A DNA stretch of 64,000 bases, from the NCBI GenBank assembly GCA_944990035.1, contig CALYLX010000084.1, positions 282,949 to 346,948 on the forward strand. Reading direction: 5' to 3'. The stretch comes from Clitopilus passeckerianus. Lineage: Eukaryota > Basidiomycota > Agaricomycetes > Agaricales > Entolomataceae. Shown piece by piece: positions 58,601 to 64,000 of the stretch. Positions within the stretch are counted from its first letter, which is position 1; the number at the start of each line of letters is the position of its first letter. Made by a program: the position numbers and the translations under genes. The notes beneath the pieces are model-generated. The model saw only the letters and a list, made by a program, of their open reading frames with translations. It made no database searches and was not told the DNA's origin.

Positions 58601-58903
58601 CTCCAACTAGACAAATTCAACGCCCTCGCTCGGTCTCATTCTTCCTCGCCGATGCCGGTTGCCTCAAATGGTCCTGAGCGCGTTGGGGATGAACCAGCTC
58701 TTTCGGGTGGCCACCACGCAAAGCTTCACACTCCCGTGCCCTTGAACTATGCTCACTGCGCCGCCGCCGCAGGAAACGCCTCACCGACTCACGACGACTA
58801 TGTCGGAAATGGAGCATCATTTGAAGGTATCGCTAAAGAGTTTGGCGTAGAACCCCAGCTGGTCCAAGCGCTGATTCAGAGGCTCACAAATGCTGAGCTT
58901 TGA
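55602..58903 (+). CDS. RING-type zinc finger and RRM protein
   Basis: Clear parts: exon 55602-55666, a 41 nt intron, and exons covering 55708-57598, 57650-57940, 57992-58138, 58196-58316, 58374-58542 and 58590-58903. A long Ser/Pro-rich N-terminus leads to a RING-like C4HC3/C3HC4 cluster (CSVCLTKTPRTLAVLVPCNHPLC, then CLTSALNIVGEKDMECAVC), then an RRM (LRIDNVPW as RNP2, MSHAYVEV as RNP1) and helical C-terminal parts. This suggests an RNA-binding protein with possible ubiquitin ligase activity. The frame is broken in the exon series: one base appears missing at 55871-55873, near 56211-56214 and at 56725-56726. A small intron lies inside the N-terminal part near 55990-56155, and phase also fails at the 58317-58373 junction. 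Three ACGCGT boxes precede it. Confidence 0.65.
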
Positions 58904-59353
58904 TAGCTTATTCATTCGCACATTCTGCCGTCTTCACCCACGCATACAAATCACTTCACCTTTCTTTCCTTCGGTTCATGCATGATCGCATTCTGTCTCG
59001 TCGGATTTTCAACACATTTCGCCCTGTTCTGGAAACTCTTCTCGTTGTTGTTATCATAGTTGTCATCATGTTGTGTTTGTGCTACGTCCTCGCGCTATAC
59101 TCTCTTATTGTTATGCTGTTCAAGTAGAAGTGTACCAAGTCAATAATGGTTAATTCGCATATTTAGACCTACCTGGTATGGACAGATTGTGGTCAAATCA
59201 TAAACTGCTTCACATCGAATCTTGAGGTCGACCCGTGATCTTCATCTGATTATTCCATGGCGGACACTGCAGACGCTGGCATTCGCACTTTGCATTGCTC
59301 CCCTCAATTCACGTCCGTACACTCCAAATCCTTGACGAGGATAAGCCACCGAA
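58904..59353. other. intergenic
   Basis: About 450 nt between tandem plus-strand genes. It is AT-rich, with no gene or repeat recognised. Confidence 0.4.
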
Positions 59354-60483
59354 ATGTCTGATGGAACTGTCGAAACTACCGAGTTCCCGGAGGGGAACCT
59401 CTTCCTGACTCTCACTGAACGACGCTTCCACGTCAATAAGGATTTCTTGATCGACAAGTCTGGCTTCTTCAAGGATCTCTTTGACACAGCGAAACAAGAA
59501 GAGGAAGACTCCGCAGAACCGTCGATTCCAGTACAGGATGACGCGGAACATTTCACGGTGTTCATCCATGCCCTTCATGGTAACAGGTGAGTGCTTCTTC
59601 AATTCTAGCCCTACACTACCTGATACATAGCTCGAGTCAATTTCTGGACGACTTCTTTCCCAAGCATCGGCGAAGCACTGTCAACATCATCTCCCATGCC
59701 CTCGATCTCTGCGATAAATACATCGCCGACCAAGAAGACGTCAAGGAGAAACTATCCCCATACATCGTCCGTGACTGGCCAGAATCCCTAAGCGACTGGG
59801 ATGCCAACGAGGAAGAGATACAGAAGATGCAGGTCGAGATGGAAGAAAAGTTCAGGCGTGAAAACTCCTACCTCACCGACGAACTCGACGAGCTTCTTCC
59901 CGAACCTGCCACCGTCATCCGTTTTGCGTACATCTACGCACCTACCGAGAAACCCATCCAACCTGTCCCCAAATATCTCCCCGCTGCGTTCTATCACCTG
60001 TCGAGGATACCTCCTTATGCCGATCCAGACGACTCGACCTTCAGCGCCGCTGAGTACTACGACGACCCAGCCCTGCGCACAGCGAAGAAATCCCTTCTTC
60101 GTCCTCAGGACTTTGTGAACCTCCTTCAAGGCCTCTACGAGATCCGTAGCACGATCTCCCAGCTTGCTTTCAAAACCTTCCCTGCGGAAGTCGAAGGAGG
60201 AAATCAACCCGAAAGCGAGACGAAGATCATGCTGGAGTGGTGGAGGAAGTTTGGTCTCCTGAAGCTTTTGGGCCCGGATGAACGTCCGGATCCGCTACAG
60301 CGCCTCAAGGAGATCATGGACTCGTTGGAGGAGAACACCTCCGATGATCCTGATTTCATTGCGCTTTACCAGCAGACGAGCGTCGCGTTTCGTCGAAGAA
60401 TGAGGGCATTTTTGGCTTCGGAGAGGGAGGCTTTCTGGGGCAGTTTGACGGAGAAGTTCTCGCTTTACTCTTTCTTCTATTAG
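59354..60483 (+). CDS. BTB/POZ-domain protein
   Basis: Two exons (59354-59586 and 59631-60483) give 361 aa in phase; the intron is only 44 nt (donor GTGAGT, acceptor CATAG). The N-terminus is a BTB fold: FPEGNLFLTLTERRFHVNKDFLIDKSGFFKDLF, then an acidic loop and DAEHFTVFIHALH. The following helices (VNIISHALDLCDKYIADQEDVKEKL) match other agaricomycete BTB proteins. The C-terminal two thirds are helical with no recognised domain. Its partner is unknown; a CUL3 adaptor role is possible by family. Confidence 0.8.
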
Positions 60484-61470
60484 CTGTACTTTATGAACTT
60501 TTGCTAGCGCCTTTCTCCAGTCACAAATCGAACGATCAGTACCAATATTAATACAATTTTTCATGTATTTGTACTACTTTCGCTGTCGTAGCTTTCTATA
60601 GGATAATGTGGTCTTCCAAGGAATTTATAAATTGTTCAATAAATCTCGCCGATATCCACTTGATGATAGAAAAGGGCAATGGTTTCGTTCTGCAATATTA
60701 TGATCTTGTCCTGAATCATCAAGTCGGATACCATAGCCTCCTGCTGCAGTGCATCTGGCAAGAGGTCCCGAACCCGTGCCTATTCCGACAGCCTAGTGGA
60801 AAAATTGACAAGTTTGCCTTTGCTGTGGGTGTCAGAAAATCGTTCGGCTCCCGTAGATCGCCAAAGATGGACTGTAATTTCGTCGAAACAGATTCGGACT
60901 CCTGAGATGTAGCTGCTGTTGATCATTGACTGAGACGGACCGCAAAGTAGGCCATAGCAACCGTCCTTATCCAGATTTCACGAGGAGGTTAGGCCGCTTC
61001 GGGCGGCTTCATGACTAGGCTTACTGGACAGACAAGGACACTTGACAACCCCTTCGGTCCCTATGTCTCTGTCTATCGGACCTTGAAGGCAGCGGCATTC
61101 GACTCGGAAATTAACTTGCATAAAAGAACAGCCTTTTCAGAACAAAAACAAATGTTGATTTGGATGCGAAAAGAGATGTGCTGCGAAGGAACCTAAAAGG
61201 GCAAAACGATGAAAATTAGCTCCACGTGACCTGATCACTCTGGGGAAATCCGAGTTTGGCGAGCTCATTGCCCAACCACCACTACCACAATTATCTCGAC
61301 GCCGCCCACTGTGCCCACGAATTTGCCAAATCGACTGCCAATGCACAGATAGAGATACAAGGAAACAGTATCTCTACTCTTGCTCTAGCCTACGTTAAAG
61401 AATCGACAATACCGTCCGAAGCGAAGAGAAACTAGGCAAAACTGGCTTTGGTTACGCTCACTAATCGAGC
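60484..61470. other. intergenic
   Basis: About 990 nt. A short hairpin with a TTCGG loop (GCCGC/GCGGC, 60993-61007) is the only structure noticed. No gene or repeat recognised. Confidence 0.4.
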
Positions 61471-63941
61471 ATGCAGGCAAGGAACCAGGCTTCCGTTGAA
61501 GGTTCGGTGGGCAGAAAGAAGGGCAAACTCGAGACCCTAGGTAGGCGATCTTACAGCCCTCGATTGACCTTTGTTAATTCTTGGACTAGCCGATAAATCA
61601 GGCCATAAACCAAGGCCACTCGCCACCGTCACCAACCTCCACACAATCGACACTTACGCAATCCGGTTCAAACTCTAATTCTGCATCTACTCCGTCGACA
61701 TCACCTCAAGGACCTATCACCCCGCCTCGTACTGGCAGAGTTCGTCGCCAATATGGGGAGCTCGGCAGAGTGCCGTTGCACAGGCGAGGGACTTCCCAGA
61801 CCTATGAACGCCTCGAAGATCTTCTACGTGAAGCTGGCTACAAGGAAACACGTATCTTTACCCCCGAAACTGATCGAACCAAGCCAGGGAACGGGGATGA
61901 CTACGACAATGACCAAGACCAGAATGGGCCCATAGGCGCCTTGGTCAATTTCATCTCCGGATTCATGCCCGGTGCTGCAGCGAGCCGCGCTTCGCTCGTC
62001 ACTAGCTCTGACGAAGACTTCAGCCCCAATCCTCTAACTCGACAAAATACCGAGGATTCATCGAAGTCATCGAAATCCCTGCATGCTTGGGGGTCTCCGA
62101 ATATTTCCCGTTATCCACCCGCAGGCACTTGCAAAATTCGTCGGAGCCGTCGAACCAAGCAAGGCACCAACCAACAACACCTTCACGTACTGGCTCTCCC
62201 AGCGTGATGACATCTTCCTTGGAAAGCTTGGAACCTACCCCACGACCCAAACGACATCAAGGTCCTCCTAGAGCTCCTACGCCTTCGCATACATCTTACA
62301 GGCCGTACCCCAGCCACAGATACAACAACCGACCCCTAGAAGGGCCATCCCTGACGACCTTCAAGCGCTCGCTCGCCCTACAGCTGCAACAGGACTCCCG
62401 GACATCTTTACGTCCGCGGGAGAACCCATATGTATCTCCTCCGGGCTCTAACGCTCATCTCTATGACTCCCAATCTCGATCGCCTCTGGTGTATCCTATG
62501 CCTTCCAAGGCTGGTGCATATCTGAGACACATTGCCTCGCATCCCAATATCCCAAGGCCCAGCTCGACGCCTGGGCAACGATCGAAGGAAGAGCACTTCT
62601 CCCAGGAGGACTTTGGTGTTGAATGATACCGAAGACGAGGACGAAGAACGACCACCCATGCCCAGGACCTGGCTTCAGACGGTAGCCAAGGCAGTCCTCT
62701 TGGTGGACTTGGGGCGCATGTAGGAGGTCCCTCATCAGGTTCAAATGAGTCGGAGTCTTCTTCCTCCACTATCGTTCCTAGTCTGAAGACCTTACGGCCG
62801 ACCAGGAGCTCGCTTTCTCAGGCCTCTCCCCAACCTCAACGATCCTATCGCACGCAACCTGGATTCCTTCACGACAGGACGAATGCGGCCCTAGAAGAAC
62901 GTGAATCGGAGCGAAACTCCCAGTTCCTTGCACCTCCAGACCTATTCATCAGAGGAACTGGCAAAGCAAGCGCTACCACTACGGAAGCCAAGACTAGAGT
63001 TGTTTGCAGAAGCGCACCAACGAGTCGAGCTAGTTCTCGCGTTAGAGGATCTTCTCCCCAGGAACCTAGGGCGGAGAAGAGTGTTGATTCTGGCAAGAAG
63101 CCGAGGGGGAGGGTTGGGAGGCAGTCTAGCTGGAAAGGAGTCAAACAGTCGGAGAAGGATCGTGTTCCCAGCCTTGCCAACACAGACGTTGAAGGCGATG
63201 ATGGCCTGCCATGGTCTCCTCGTGGCAACAAAGTCTACAGGACCAAGGGTGCTAGAGACCGGTATATGGGAGCTGCGAGTGCGATGTCGGCCGACGGCAT
63301 GATCAAGGCAGTCACCGACGCTGGTCGTGGCGCGGCCAGTTCTAGCGAAGACGAAGATGAGGAGGATGAAGAGGACGAAGAAGACCTAGTCGACCTGGCC
63401 CGGATTCTTGTTCCCCCAAAACGACAGAACTCCATCAAGAGCCTTCGGAGACACCTAGAAGGCGATCTTGATACGGATTCCAGGGATGGTTCTGGCCTGG
63501 GCAGAGGTCGGATCCGGGGCAGGAATAGTGCCGATAACAGTCGAGCGCCCACCACCAGTGGCAGGGGTGATGGCGTTGGGAAACCGGGGAGTGGAGAGAG
63601 GAGCCCGCAGAGTCTGACTTACGATGGGACTGAGGCGGAGGAATGTCAATGGGGAGGGGGATGGGTGAAAGGCGGCGGCGGTGCCAAAGGAAGGCGAGGC
63701 ATGGGGATGGGCGATGAAGAAGAACGTCATGAGATAGGGTTAGGGGAGGAGTTCTATGAGAGAGGATTTGCGAGGGGGGACAAGTTTGACAGTGGAGGAG
63801 CGCGCTTGGAACGACCAGCAGAAGAACGATACTGCCCAGCGGCTGGGGCCTGACTGGAGCAGCGTGAGGTATTATTCAGCTTTTAATTGCAATTTCTTTA
63901 GTTTCGACATGCTTGCATGTCCCTTTTCTCTACATTTTTAA
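61471..63941 (+). CDS. long Ser/Pro-rich and acidic basidiomycete protein, model incomplete
   Basis: Exon 1 is 61471-61540 (MQARNQASVEGSVGRKKGK). After an intron the protein is Ser/Thr/Pro-rich, then has a well conserved-looking block: RRQYGELGRVPLHRRGTSQ with YERLEDLLREAGYKETRIF. It continues as disordered sequence with an acidic run (SSSEDEDEEDEEDEEDLVDLARILVPP). A 48 nt intron (62618-62665) removes an in-frame TGA. The frame needs one more base at the C3 run 62118-62120, and changes again near the G6 run 63774-63779 before LTVEERAWNDQQKNDTAQ. Splice acceptor of intron 1 and the 3' end are uncertain. I recognise no functional family. Confidence 0.55.
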
Positions 63942-64000
63942 TCGGGCTGGGTCTTCCTATTGGGCGCTTCGTTTCTTTTTATCACTTTCACCGCATGAAT

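Noticed and set aside
60993..61007. TTCGG-loop hairpin as a regulatory RNA or terminator
   Set aside because: Only five base pairs, in an intergenic region with no transcript context. Expected by chance.
63340..63390. Microsatellite at the GAA/GAC-rich run
   Set aside because: It encodes an in-frame acidic stretch of the last gene, so it is explained by coding.
1..64000. CRISPR array, bacterial operon features or riboswitch
   Set aside because: No regularly spaced repeats, and gene structure is eukaryotic throughout with many spliceosomal introns.

Overview
This window reads as a gene-dense nuclear segment of a mushroom-forming basidiomycete (Agaricomycetes). The evidence is many 45-65 nt GT-AG introns with CTRAY-like branch sites in nearly every gene, together with F-box/LRR, BTB and HNH-nuclease families typical of these fungi, a pleurotolysin-B-like MACPF gene and a GH16 glucanase of fungal type. 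Gene models were assembled by hand from reading frame, splice signals and phase. I have no expression data or database searches.

Layout. 1-6.5 kb, minus strand: the 3'-truncated F-box gene, a ten-exon GH16 beta-glucanase and a Pro/Ser-rich fungal protein. 7-13 kb: a TPMT-family methyltransferase (+), then a large minus-strand gene fusing about seven CCCH zinc fingers, RRM-like segments and an RBR ubiquitin ligase. 13.7-19 kb: an F-box protein (+), a Baeyer-Villiger-type flavin monooxygenase (+) and a mitochondrial ornithine-type carrier (-). 19.5-25 kb: a MACPF pore-forming protein (-), an unrecognised minus-strand coding fragment, mitochondrial ribosome recycling factor (+), a basidiomycete hypothetical (+) and a small secreted Cys-rich protein (-). 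26-38.5 kb: a 27-exon SNF2/RING helicase (-), a BTB protein (+), a peroxisomal ABCD half-transporter (-) and a Cys-rich protein (+). 39-49 kb: an HNH nuclease (+), an F-box/LRR protein (-), a 3.8 kb gene-poor stretch and a divergent 17-exon G-alpha subunit (+). 49.5-64 kb: a probable pseudokinase (-), an RRG7-like mitochondrial nuclease-fold protein (-), a gene-poor region with eroded remnants, a RING+RRM gene preceded by three ACGCGT boxes (+), another BTB protein (+) and a long Ser/Pro/acidic protein (+).

The genes do not form one pathway; this is ordinary housekeeping and lineage-specific sequence. Three themes stand out. (1) The CCCH array has an intron in the same phase and at the same position after several fingers, as if built by exon duplication. 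(2) Very small exons of 4, 6, 11, 15, 16 and 21 nt are needed to keep conserved motifs intact. (3) At least seven genes or gene parts are readable only if one base is added to a short homopolymer. That pattern looks more like consensus error than decay, and it should be checked before any of them is called a pseudogene.
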